Shown: positions 1-5,807, counted from the first letter of the stretch. The stretch: DNA of 6,700 nucleotides from Alphaproteobacteria bacterium (GCA_029937205.1 JAPYQV010000156.1:1-6700); one strand, 5' to 3'. Numbers and translations are program-made. The notes: generated by a model from the sequence alone, not told the origin.

Positions 1-237
1 GTTGTCGGCTTCATCATCGCACTCTCCGCCGTCGATGTGAATCTCGCGGCGGATATCGATTCCGTCGGCCCGATGATTTAAACCCTGATTGGCGGCATGT
101 CGGTTGCGCTCTATACGACTATGGTCGGCGCCATTTTGAACATCTGGCTGATGATAAATTACCGGCTTCTGTTGGGCGGCACCGTGAATCTTATAACTTC
201 GGTGGTCGAGCTTGGGGAGCGCTATGCTCGAGATTGA
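1..237 (+). pseudogene. MotA/TolQ/ExbB-type proton channel subunit, C-terminal part, interrupted by in-frame TAA
   Basis: Frame 1 is open from the window edge except for a TAA at 79-81. It encodes 26 residues (VVGFIIALSAVD... to ...SVGPMI), the stop, then 51 residues beginning TLIGGMSVALYTTMVGA and ending at TGA 235-237. Both sides read as one MotA/TolQ/ExbB protein: the first part resembles the end of the second membrane helix and its loop, the second part the last pore-lining helix with its small and Thr residues. Proteins of this family form the inner-membrane stator pore that passes protons together with an ExbD/TolR/MotB partner. The stop falls just before the last helix, so a terminated product could not form a normal pore. 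A CAA to TAA change is the simplest explanation (inference). Other genes here end in TAA, so recoding is unlikely. The 5' part lies outside the window. An in-frame ATG at 97 could restart translation but has no evident ribosome binding site. The frame overlaps the next gene by 14 nt. Confidence 0.75.
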
Positions 238-832
238 TCCCTTAGAGGATGATACAGGCGGAACGGTATTCCGCGACGTCATCATGCTTGTTCTGGCCGG
301 CTTCGTGGTCATTGTTCTTCTGTTGCTGCCGCATATCAATCCGCCGGCGGTGGCGGCCAAACAATCCATGGATCCGCCGGGAAACGTCATGGTCGAGATC
401 CGTTGGCCGGATGAGCTGGATACCGATGTTGATCTATGGGTGAAGGCGCCGGATGACACGCCGGTCGGCTATTCGAACAAGGGCAGCAGTTCCTTTAATC
501 TGTTGCGCGATGATCGCGGCCACATGCGCGATGCCAGCAATCTGAATTACGAAGTGAGCTACAGCCGAGGCGCACCGGCCGGTGAATATGTCGTCAATCT
601 TCACCTCTATAACAGCCGGAGTGAATTCAGGGCGCCCATATCCGTCGATGTGGTAGTCAGCGTCAGGCGCTCGAAAACCGCGCCACCCATGCAGATTGTC
701 GTCGGCAAGGTGTTGTTGCACCATGTTGGCAAAGAAGTAACGGCGTTTCGTTTCAAACTCGATGGCGACAGTCAGTTGGTGGCCGATAGCGTACACAACA
801 TCTTCAAGCCGCTCCGGGCCGGGAAGAGTTGA
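224..832 (+). CDS. ExbD-like transmembrane helix fused to a YfaP/DUF2135-like periplasmic domain
   Basis: A protein of 202 aa. ATG 224 is preferred because GGGGAG at 214-219 is a good ribosome binding site; an in-frame TTG at 212 would put that site inside the gene. A short acidic cytoplasmic tail is followed by one membrane helix (about residues 19-36). F16-R17-D18-V19-I20-M21-L22-V23-L24 at its start resembles the F-I-D-V-M-L-V-L of ExbD, whose Asp is the proton-relay residue; D18 would take that role (inference). The rest differs from ExbD. After a Pro/Ala linker, a beta-rich domain of about 150 residues contains DTDVDLWVKAPDD (66-78), YSNK (83-86) and RDDRG (95-99), then an AGEYVVNLHLY strand. 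This pattern resembles DUF2135/YfaP beta-sandwich domains. It overlaps the upstream channel gene by 14 nt and the next gene by 1 nt (TGATG), which suggests coupled translation and a shared complex. It probably acts as the channel's periplasmic arm. Substrate and role are unknown; the domain assignment comes from motifs only. Confidence 0.8.
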   Translation: MLEIDPLEDDTGGTVFRDVIMLVLAGFVVIVLLLLPHINPPAVAAKQSMDPPGNVMVEIRWPDELDTDVDLWVKAPDDTPVGYSNKGSSSFNLLRDDRGHMRDASNLNYEVSYSRGAPAGEYVVNLHLYNSRSEFRAPISVDVVVSVRRSKTAPPMQIVVGKVLLHHVGKEVTAFRFKLDGDSQLVADSVHNIFKPLRAGKS

Positions 833-1344
833 TGGACAACATGACCTACCTGTTTGCCGCCGTGGTTTTACTGGCGGCGGTACTCGCCAGCATCAGCATT
901 TGGGCGCCAAGAAAACTGTGGATTAGGAGTGCCTCTATTGTCGCGATGGCCGGGCTGATCGTTGTTGCCTATCTTGGCTTTTCAGACCTCCTCAGCCGGC
1001 CCAAGCCGATTCATCTCGAATGGGCCATGCGGACGGTGGAAGAGGCGAACCTGCTTGTCGCATCCGCCAAGGAGGGCGAGGCGATTTACGTGTGGCTGGA
1101 AATTGAAGGCGTTGCCGAGCCGCGTGCCTACAAATTGCCATGGAACCGGGAAATGGCGGAGCAACTTCAGAAAGCGACGGAAGACAACCAGGGCAATCAC
1201 ACGGGCGTGCGCGTGCGCTCGCCGTTTAGAGCCGAACTCGACGAAAACGAGGAAGAGCCGACATTTTACTCGCCACCGCGCCGCCCGCCGGTGGAAAAAG
1301 CCTCAAACGGTGCCGGTCCATTGGTATTCGGCGATTCCCGCTAA
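832..1344 (+). CDS. Two-helix membrane protein of unknown function, third gene of the channel cluster
   Basis: A protein of 170 aa starting at ATG 832, which overlaps the previous stop as TGATG; GGGAAG at 821-826 is a plausible ribosome binding site. TTG 829 and ATG 841 are alternative starts. Two hydrophobic helices (about residues 6-24 and 34-50) are joined by a short basic turn (PRKLWIR). A soluble domain follows, with AIYVWLEIEG (84-93), EPRAYKLPW (96-104) and REMAEQLQ (106-113), then an acidic and Pro/Arg-rich tail (DENEEEP, SPPRRPP) that looks disordered. I do not recognise a named family. With both termini on one side and a basic turn between the helices, either topology is possible; the basic turn favours both termini being periplasmic, which is uncertain. 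Its place directly behind an ExbB/ExbD-like pair suggests an accessory subunit. Codon use resembles its neighbours. No terminator is visible after it before the phasin promoter. Confidence 0.75.
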   Translation: MDNMTYLFAAVVLLAAVLASISIWAPRKLWIRSASIVAMAGLIVVAYLGFSDLLSRPKPIHLEWAMRTVEEANLLVASAKEGEAIYVWLEIEGVAEPRAYKLPWNREMAEQLQKATEDNQGNHTGVRVRSPFRAELDENEEEPTFYSPPRRPPVEKASNGAGPLVFGDSR

Positions 1345-1403
1345 CCGTCGAATTCCTATTTCTTCCAGCGAATTCAATTAGCTATACGAGGGACGCCAGC
1401 CCC

Positions 1404-1431
1404 TTGACATTTGTCCGGCACTGCTTATATT
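1404..1431 (+). promoter_or_regulatory. Sigma70-type promoter of the phasin gene
   Basis: A perfect -35 hexamer TTGACA (1404-1409) is followed after 16 nt by TATATT (1426-1431), five of six matches to TATAAT. The predicted transcript would start near 1438 and leave a leader of about 48 nt before ATG 1486. This is the clearest promoter in the window and fits an abundant granule protein. The rest of the 1345-1485 gap shows no gene. Confidence 0.75.
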
Positions 1432-1458
1432 GCACTGCAACATATTATTGCTTTGCAG
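1430..1458 (+). promoter_or_regulatory. Tandem TTGC-N3-GCA dyads, candidate PhaR operator
   Basis: TTGCACTGCAA (1430-1440) is a perfect dyad with 5-bp arms around one base. TTGCTTTGCAG (1448-1458) is a second TTGC-N3-GCA site exactly 18 bp downstream. The heptamer GCACTGC also occurs at 1418-1424, inside the spacer, and again at 1432-1438. PhaR repressors of alphaproteobacteria bind TGC-rich sites of the CTGC-N3-GCAG kind upstream of phaP. The first site touches the -10 and the second lies over the transcription start region, which fits repression that is relieved when PhaR is titrated by PHA granules. The sites are seen directly; the identity of the regulator is inferred. Confidence 0.6.
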
Positions 1459-1485
1459 CATAACCCTGGTTGGAGATTTGAAATC

Positions 1486-1908
1486 ATGACGACACAGAAG
1501 AAGAAGGCCAACGGAAACGACTTCGCCAACGGTTGGAACACCGCCGCCTGGAACGATAATGCTTCCTTCGAGAAGCTGGCTGACGCCGGGCGCGAAAACA
1601 TGGAAGCCATTGCCGCGGCCACGAGCATTGCCGCTGAGGGCTTTGGCGCCGTCAATCAGGCGTGGCTCTCCTTCGCCAAATCCGCCATGGAGCGCAACGG
1701 CGCTGCGGTCGAGGCCATTTTCGCCTCCAAGGATGCTGCCAGCGCAGCTGAACTGCAGGCCGATTGGGCGCGTTCCGCTTTTGACAATTACGTCACCGAA
1801 TCGAGCAAGATTTCGGAAATGGCGGTCAAGACGGCCAACGATGCGATTGCGCCGATCCGCGCCCGTGTTGACGGTGCGGTCGAAAAATTCGCCGATAGCT
1901 CCAGCTAA
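1486..1908 (+). CDS. phaP: Phasin, polyhydroxyalkanoate granule-associated protein
   Basis: A protein of 140 aa that is almost entirely alpha-helical and Ala-rich, the usual composition and size of the phasin_2 family (about 110-190 aa). Phasins coat the surface of PHA storage granules, control their number and size, and keep other proteins off the polymer. Family-like segments include NMEAIAAATSIAAEGFGAVNQ (around residues 38-58), the AWLSFAKSAMERN helix, and the late AVKTANDAIAPIRARVDGAVEKF helix typical of the C-terminal part. There is no signal peptide or membrane segment, as expected for a cytoplasmic granule protein. ATG 1486 is chosen over the upstream TTG 1411, because TTG 1411 lies inside the promoter and GGAG at 1472-1475 sits about 10 nt before the ATG. 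The gene is a single transcription unit with its own promoter, candidate PhaR sites and intrinsic terminator. No PHA synthase or phaR gene is visible nearby. The family call is firm; the exact paralogue is not. Confidence 0.88.
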   Translation: MTTQKKKANGNDFANGWNTAAWNDNASFEKLADAGRENMEAIAAATSIAAEGFGAVNQAWLSFAKSAMERNGAAVEAIFASKDAASAAELQADWARSAFDNYVTESSKISEMAVKTANDAIAPIRARVDGAVEKFADSSS

Positions 1909-1932
1909 TCCAACAGCACCAAATATTGAATG

Positions 1933-1966
1933 AGGAAGGCCCGCATTGCGCGGGCCTTCTTATTTT
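1933..1966 (+). terminator. Intrinsic terminator of the phasin gene, shared with convergent purN
   Basis: GAAGGCCCGC (1935-1944) pairs perfectly with GCGGGCCTTC (1950-1959) across a 5-nt loop, and two further pairs (A-T and G-U) extend the stem. A T-rich run (TTCTTATTTT, 1957-1966) follows on the + strand. In the opposite direction the same hairpin has only a poor T tract, so it should stop phasin transcription well and purN transcription less well. The purN stop codon (1960-1962) lies at the edge of the stem. Confidence 0.85.
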
Positions 1967-2673
1967 GTGGGTGAGGGCAGGGGATTGATCAGCGCTGCTT
2001 CTGTAGCGCCGCTTTCCGCCCCCGCTATCCGAACGCGCCCATCGACCACCGCCACTTGACCCTGCGCAATGAGCGCCACCGCCATTGGGTAGAGGCGATG
2101 TTCCTGTTTGAGCACGCGCTTGGCTAAGCTGGCTTCGGTATCTTCAGGCAGAACAGAAACCGCGGCCTGGGCGATGATCGGCCCAACATCGACGTCGGCA
2201 CGCACATAGTGGACGGTACAGCCGGCGATACGCACGCCGGCTTCGAGCGCCCGTTTGTGGGTGTGCAAGCCCTTGAACGCGGGCAGCAGGGCCGGGTGAA
2301 TGTTGATCAATCGGTCTTGCCAGTGATCGACGAACGGCGCGCCGAGAACGCGCATGAATCCAGCCAGACAGATCAGATCAATATCAGCCGCCGCGAGTGC
2401 CTCGCTGAGCGCCTGATCGAAGGCGCTGCGCGAGGCGAAATCAGTGTGGCGAATGACCTGAGTGCGGATATCCGCTTGTTCGGCGCGCGCCAGGCCAGCC
2501 GCATCGTCTTTGTTCGAGATAACCAGGCTGATGCGCGCCGGATAGTCCGGTTCGGCGCAGGCATCGATCAGCGCCTGCAAATTCGTGCCGCTGCCGGATA
2601 TCAAAACCGCAAGTTTCAGTTGCGCCTCTGAGCCATTGCGCCCACGCTTGCTATCATTTTCGCGTTTGCCCAT
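1960..2673 (-). CDS. purN: Phosphoribosylglycinamide formyltransferase (GAR transformylase)
   Basis: PurN transfers a formyl group from N10-formyltetrahydrofolate to GAR, the third step of purine synthesis, in the cytoplasm. The 237-aa product has the glycinamide-binding N-terminus VLISGSGTNLQALID (23-37), then LAGFMRVLG (103-111), the catalytic INIHPALLPAFKGLHTH (123-139) and GCTVHYVRADVDVGP (151-165). N124, H126 and D162 match the E. coli catalytic residues N106, H108 and D144. The protein carries an N-terminal extension of about 18 charged residues (MGKRENDSKRGRNG...) and a short C-terminal tail compared with the E. coli enzyme of about 212 aa. No ATG exists between the first codon and residue 107 and no strong ribosome binding site is seen, so the start is less certain than the family. 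It is divergent from the DUF2066 gene and convergent with the phasin. purM, a frequent partner, is not adjacent. Confidence 0.95.
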   Translation of the reverse strand: MGKRENDSKRGRNGSEAQLKLAVLISGSGTNLQALIDACAEPDYPARISLVISNKDDAAGLARAEQADIRTQVIRHTDFASRSAFDQALSEALAAADIDLICLAGFMRVLGAPFVDHWQDRLINIHPALLPAFKGLHTHKRALEAGVRIAGCTVHYVRADVDVGPIIAQAAVSVLPEDTEASLAKRVLKQEHRLYPMAVALIAQGQVAVVDGRVRIAGAESGATEAALINPLPSPTK

Positions 2674-2750
2674 ATTAGCTTACTTGGTTTTGGGGGTGCA
2701 CCGGGAATGGTGTCTATTTCGCAACATACGTTATGTCGGGACATACTGAA
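2674..2750. promoter_or_regulatory. Divergent intergenic region between purN and the DUF2066 gene, with inverted repeats
   Basis: This short gap must hold promoters for both directions, but no hexamer pair close to consensus is visible on either strand. It does hold symmetric sequence: ACATA (2724-2728), TATGT (2732-2736) and ACATA (2741-2745). These form the perfect dyad TATGTC-GG-GACATA (2732-2745) and a second one around 2730, and the ACATAC direct repeats are 17 bp apart. A further 8-bp palindrome, GGTGCACC, lies at 2695-2702. This fits a regulator binding site, or alternative small hairpins just before the DUF2066 start. The regulator is unknown. Confidence 0.4.
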
Positions 2751-4007
2751 ATGATTCAACCGCGCATTCTTCGCGGGTTTGCTGTCTTTGCACTTTTGCT
2801 CGCTGTCGGCATCACGTTTGTGGTGCGCTCCGGGCGAACGGAATCGGTCTACACGGTGCGCGATATCGCGGTTGATTCATCGGCTGCCTCGGCTGCCGCA
2901 GCGCGTTCGATTGCCCTGGCGGGCGGGCAGCGCACGGCGTTTAACCGGCTCCTGAGGCGTATTGTACTGAGCGAAGACAGGGTCATTTTGCCTAACCTGG
3001 ACGACACCATGATTGCGCAGATGATCGACGGGTATGAAATTGAAAAAGAACTTTTATCGCCAACACGTTACAGAGCAAATTTAATAGTCGATTTTAATAA
3101 AAACCAGATCCGTAAATTGCTCCGCAAGCGAAAAATCCGCTTTGCCGAAACCCGCAGTAAGGATGTGCTGGTGGTGGCGGTATACGACACCGGCGAGGGC
3201 GCCGTGCTGTGGCAGGAACCGGAAGATTGGCGCGCGGCCTGGCTGGCACGTCCGGCCAACGAGGGCTTGGTGCCGTTTATCCTGCCGCTGGGTGACGTCA
3301 TGGATATGGGGGCGGTCAGCGCCGCCGAGGCGCAATCCCCTTTGCGCGAAGCTTTGTTGCGCTTGGCGCAGCGATATGGCACCGATGAGATCGTGGTCGC
3401 CGTGGCGAGCCTGCGGCTGTCGGACGTGCCCGCCCACAGTGGCCAAGGCACAGAGGATGGCACAGAGGAGGGCAGTGCCGAGCCTATCGGGCAATCCACC
3501 ACAGACGAGAGCGAACTGTCCGCCAGCCGCCGTGTGCGCGGGCCGGTAGAAGGCGCCATCCTGCAACTGACCGTGCATCGCGTTGGCGTCGCCGGCGAAC
3601 ATTCCGCCAGCGAGTTGCTGCGCGGCGCCCCGGCCGAGAGCAAAGCGGATCTGTTGGCGCGCGCCGTGGGCCGGGTTATTGCTCAGGTGGAAGGCGGCTG
3701 GAAGCAGGCCAATATTTTGCGATTTGGGCGCGAGAATAAATTGCGTATCATCGTGCCGCTGGCCGGACTCTCTGATTGGGTCGACATGCGGCGCCGGTTG
3801 AGCGAATTGGCGGTTGTCTTGACCGTGGATTTGGCGGCTTTGTCACGCGATCAGGCCGAGGTATTGCTACATTATCTCGGCGAGACAGAACAATTGATGT
3901 TGGGATTGGAGCAATCGGACCTCGCTTTGAATTTTGAGGCCCGCGGTTGGGTCTTGCAAAATGCGAGCGTCGGCGACTCCGAAGAGCAAGGCGGGAAGAA
4001 CCTTTAG
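2751..4007 (+). CDS. DUF2066 domain-containing envelope protein of unknown function
   Basis: A protein of 418 aa from ATG 2751, chosen because GGGA (2738-2741) sits 9 nt upstream. ATG 2733 would add six residues but has no ribosome binding site. A hydrophobic N-terminal segment (about residues 9-25) acts as an export signal or anchor; no clear cleavage site is seen, so most of the protein should be periplasmic. The part after it (YTVRDIAVDSSAASAAAAR, GQRTAFNRLLRR, LSPTRYRANLIVDF) matches the DUF2066 pattern common in proteobacteria, with the start of a second domain at LVVAVYDTGEGAVLW. An acidic Ser/Thr-rich linker (about residues 227-262) is probably disordered and contains a 12-bp tandem repeat. 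The C-terminal part (ILRFGRENKLRIIVPLAGLSDWVDMRRRL) resembles the usual end of the family. No enzymatic motif is visible. It is the first gene of a transcript with the permease gene (1 nt downstream), hda and perhaps ppk. The family call is motif-based and good; the function is not known. Confidence 0.82.
   Translation: MIQPRILRGFAVFALLLAVGITFVVRSGRTESVYTVRDIAVDSSAASAAAARSIALAGGQRTAFNRLLRRIVLSEDRVILPNLDDTMIAQMIDGYEIEKELLSPTRYRANLIVDFNKNQIRKLLRKRKIRFAETRSKDVLVVAVYDTGEGAVLWQEPEDWRAAWLARPANEGLVPFILPLGDVMDMGAVSAAEAQSPLREALLRLAQRYGTDEIVVAVASLRLSDVPAHSGQGTEDGTEEGSAEPIGQSTTDESELSASRRVRGPVEGAILQLTVHRVGVAGEHSASELLRGAPAESKADLLARAVGRVIAQVEGGWKQANILRFGRENKLRIIVPLAGLSDWVDMRRRLSELAVVLTVDLAALSRDQAEVLLHYLGETEQLMLGLEQSDLALNFEARGWVLQNASVGDSEEQGGKNL
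3447..3470 (+). repeat. 12-bp in-frame tandem duplication in the linker of the DUF2066 protein
   Basis: GGCACAGAGGA occurs at 3447-3457 and again at 3459-3469, a period of 12 bp, encoding GTED-GTEE. Being a multiple of three it only lengthens the acidic linker. It looks like replication slippage in an unconstrained part of the protein. Confidence 0.7.
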
Positions 4008-4008
4008 A

Positions 4009-5115
4009 ATGCAAATGTCTGTTCGCAATTATTCTGCCATATGGCTGGCCGTGCTCGCCGTCGGCATTATCCTGGTGGTCCTCTTTCAAAGCATATTACT
4101 GCCCTTCGTGGCCGGCATGGCGGTGGCGTATTTTCTCGACCCGGTCGCCGATCGGCTTGAAAAAGCCGGCCTCTCGCGCACGCTGGCGACGAGCATCATT
4201 ACCGCCGCATTTATCGTTGTTATCATGCTCTTGCTGGTTTTTGTGGCGCCGTTGCTACAGAGTCAAATCGTTGATTTTCTCGCCAAACTGCCGGAATACT
4301 TCCTCTCCGCCAAAAGCTGGGCAGAGCCCTTGATCGAGCAATGGACGAGCAAGGTCGAGCCCGAGCAATCGGAGCGGGCGGAAGCGGTCATCGAGCAATT
4401 TTCCCAGCGTGCGGTGCAGTTTGTGCTTGGCATGCTGGGCAATGTCTGGGCCGGTGGCATGGCGCTGGTCAATTTCCTGGCGCTGCTCGTCATCACGCCG
4501 GTTGTCACTTTTTATCTGTTGCGCGATTGGGATTCGATCGTCGCCCGCCTGAACAAATGGCTGCCGCGCAGTCAGGCCGAGACCTTCCGTGAGCAGGCGC
4601 GCATCATGGACAGCACGCTCTCCGGATTTGTCCGCGGCACCGGCATGGTGTGCATCATATTGGCCGTCTTTTACGCCGCGACGCTGAGCGTTGCCGGGCT
4701 GCAGTTCGGCCTGGCGATCGGCTTGGCGGCGGGCGTTCTGTCGTTCGTGCCCTATCTCGGCTCGCTCGGCGGCCTGATCATCTGTGTCGGCCTGGCGTTT
4801 CTCCAGTTTGACGAATCATGGCGCATCGCCGTCATCGCCGGCATTTTCGTCTTCGGCCAATTGGTCGAGGGTATGGTGTTGACCCCGAAGCTTGTCGGCG
4901 ATCGCATTCGCCTGCATCCGGTATGGGTGATATTCGCCGTCCTCGGTGGCGGTACGCTGTTTGGCTTTGCCGGCATGTTGCTCGCTTTGCCGGTCGCCGC
5001 CCTGATCGGCGTGGTGATCCGCTTCGGTCTTAAGCAATATCTGGAGAGCGATATTTACCATGGCGGAGACGAATCGGACGCGCCCGAAGAAGCCTCTGAA
5101 CCGCCGCCTTCCTGA
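4009..5115 (+). CDS. AI-2E family transporter (PerM/YdiK-like permease)
   Basis: A 368-aa inner-membrane protein of the AI-2E/PerM superfamily (UPF0118). ATG 4009 is chosen because GGGAAG (3993-3998) precedes it by 10 nt; it follows the DUF2066 stop by 1 nt. Family layout is clear. An N-terminal helix pair has ILLPFVAGMAVAYFLDPVADRL (about 29-50), with a third helix at about 59-82. A soluble amphipathic stretch (about 83-145) follows, then LLVITPVVTFYLLRDWD (about 158-174). The C-terminal helices carry SFVPYLGSLGG (245-255) and the signature LTPKLVGDRIRLHPVWV (291-307), then an FGFAGMLLALPVAALIG helix. The last 20 residues are an acidic Pro-rich tail. Members export small molecules such as autoinducer-2 or act as Na+/H+ antiporters; the substrate here cannot be told. 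Presence in one operon with DUF2066 and HdaA genes is frequent in alphaproteobacteria (from memory). Confidence 0.9.
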   Translation: MQMSVRNYSAIWLAVLAVGIILVVLFQSILLPFVAGMAVAYFLDPVADRLEKAGLSRTLATSIITAAFIVVIMLLLVFVAPLLQSQIVDFLAKLPEYFLSAKSWAEPLIEQWTSKVEPEQSERAEAVIEQFSQRAVQFVLGMLGNVWAGGMALVNFLALLVITPVVTFYLLRDWDSIVARLNKWLPRSQAETFREQARIMDSTLSGFVRGTGMVCIILAVFYAATLSVAGLQFGLAIGLAAGVLSFVPYLGSLGGLIICVGLAFLQFDESWRIAVIAGIFVFGQLVEGMVLTPKLVGDRIRLHPVWVIFAVLGGGTLFGFAGMLLALPVAALIGVVIRFGLKQYLESDIYHGGDESDAPEEASEPPPS

Positions 5116-5120
5116 CCGCC

Positions 5121-5807
5121 GTGTCGAAGCGAACCGTTCAACTGCCCCTTGACCTGGGCCACCAGACGGCGATGGGCAGGGATGAGTTTGTCAAGGCGCC
5201 GTGCAACGAAAATGCCCTACTGTGGATTGAACGCTGGCCCGATTGGCCGGCCACCGGATTGGCGCTTTACGGATCGCCGGGCTGCGGCAAGACCCATTTG
5301 GCTGAAATCTGGCGTGAACGAAGCGCTGCGCGCTCAATCGAGGCGGCAGCGATGACGGTGCACAATCCGCTCGAGTTGATTTCGGATGCCAAAGCCTTGG
5401 TGGTCGAGAATTTGCCGGCGGATGTTCCGGAACAGGCGCTCCTGCATCTCTATAATTTGATCGGAGAAAGAGGCGGGCACATCCTTTTTACCGCGCTCGA
5501 ACCGCCGGCGCGCTACGACATACGCTTGGCGGATCTACAGTCGCGTATTCGCGCCATGCCGGCGGTGGCTATTGCAGATCCGGACGATGCGGCGCTTGGC
5601 GCGGTGATGCGGAAATTGTTTGCCGATCGCCAATTGCCGGTGAGCGAGGATGTCGTTCAGTTTCTCCTGGCCAGAATGGAACGCTCCTTTTTGGCCGCCC
5701 GCATGATCGCCCGCGAGATCGACCGTGTGGCGCTCGCCGAACGCCGGCACGTGACGATTCCGCTGGCCAAAATCATACTGTCCATGATGGACGCGAGTGC
5801 CGGCTAA
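5121..5807 (+). CDS. hdaA: DnaA-related replication regulator HdaA (Hda family, AAA+)
   Basis: A 228-aa DnaA-like AAA+ protein without the DnaA DNA-binding domain, the length expected for Hda/HdaA. It joins the DNA-loaded sliding clamp and stimulates ATP hydrolysis by DnaA, which prevents over-initiation. The N-terminal QLPLDL (7-12) is the clamp-binding motif. Walker A is GSPGCGKT (51-58). The Walker B region is ALVVENLP, with E-N in place of the acidic pair, as is common in Hda proteins. RLADLQSRIR carries the arginine expected to act as the finger toward DnaA-ATP. The C-terminal lid helices (FLLARMERSFLAARMIAREID, then VTIPLAKIIL) match the family. GTG 5121 is the start, 5 nt after the permease stop. 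No good ribosome binding site precedes it, so translation is probably coupled to the upstream gene, which would keep HdaA low. The symbol follows alphaproteobacterial usage; hda is equivalent. Confidence 0.9.
   Translation: MSKRTVQLPLDLGHQTAMGRDEFVKAPCNENALLWIERWPDWPATGLALYGSPGCGKTHLAEIWRERSAARSIEAAAMTVHNPLELISDAKALVVENLPADVPEQALLHLYNLIGERGGHILFTALEPPARYDIRLADLQSRIRAMPAVAIADPDDAALGAVMRKLFADRQLPVSEDVVQFLLARMERSFLAARMIAREIDRVALAERRHVTIPLAKIILSMMDASAG

Noticed and set aside
434..796. 120-aa open frame on the - strand opposite the ExbD-like gene
   Set aside because: The + strand frame has a membrane helix, domain motifs, a ribosome binding site and overlaps with both neighbours. The reverse frame shows no recognisable domain.
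1349..1375. CGAATTC repeated at 1349 and 1369, a 20-bp interval, as a possible regulatory repeat
   Set aside because: Seven-base matches at this distance are easily chance, they lie well upstream of the promoter, and no symmetry or third copy supports a binding array.
962..1381. 139-aa + strand frame overlapping the two-helix protein gene
   Set aside because: Its product is rich in Arg, Pro and Cys, typical of an out-of-frame shadow in GC-rich DNA, and it has no ribosome binding site.
1411..1485. Longer phasin reading from TTG 1411
   Set aside because: It would begin inside the promoter spacer and place the operator-like repeats in the coding region. ATG 1486 has a ribosome binding site and gives a normal phasin N-terminus.
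2209..2631. 140-aa + strand frame within purN
   Set aside because: It is antisense to a strongly conserved enzyme with all catalytic residues and has no family resemblance.
3037..3115. Locally AT-rich stretch in the DUF2066 gene, as a possible sign of transferred DNA
   Set aside because: It lies within a continuous, family-consistent reading frame (YEIEKELLSPTRYRANLIVDFNKNQIRK). Lys/Asn/Ile-rich residues explain the composition and no boundaries are seen.
3068..3643. Two overlapping - strand frames (191 and 173 aa) inside the DUF2066 gene
   Set aside because: Low-complexity Ser/Thr/Arg composition and no motifs. The DUF2066 frame is supported by family pattern and operon spacing.
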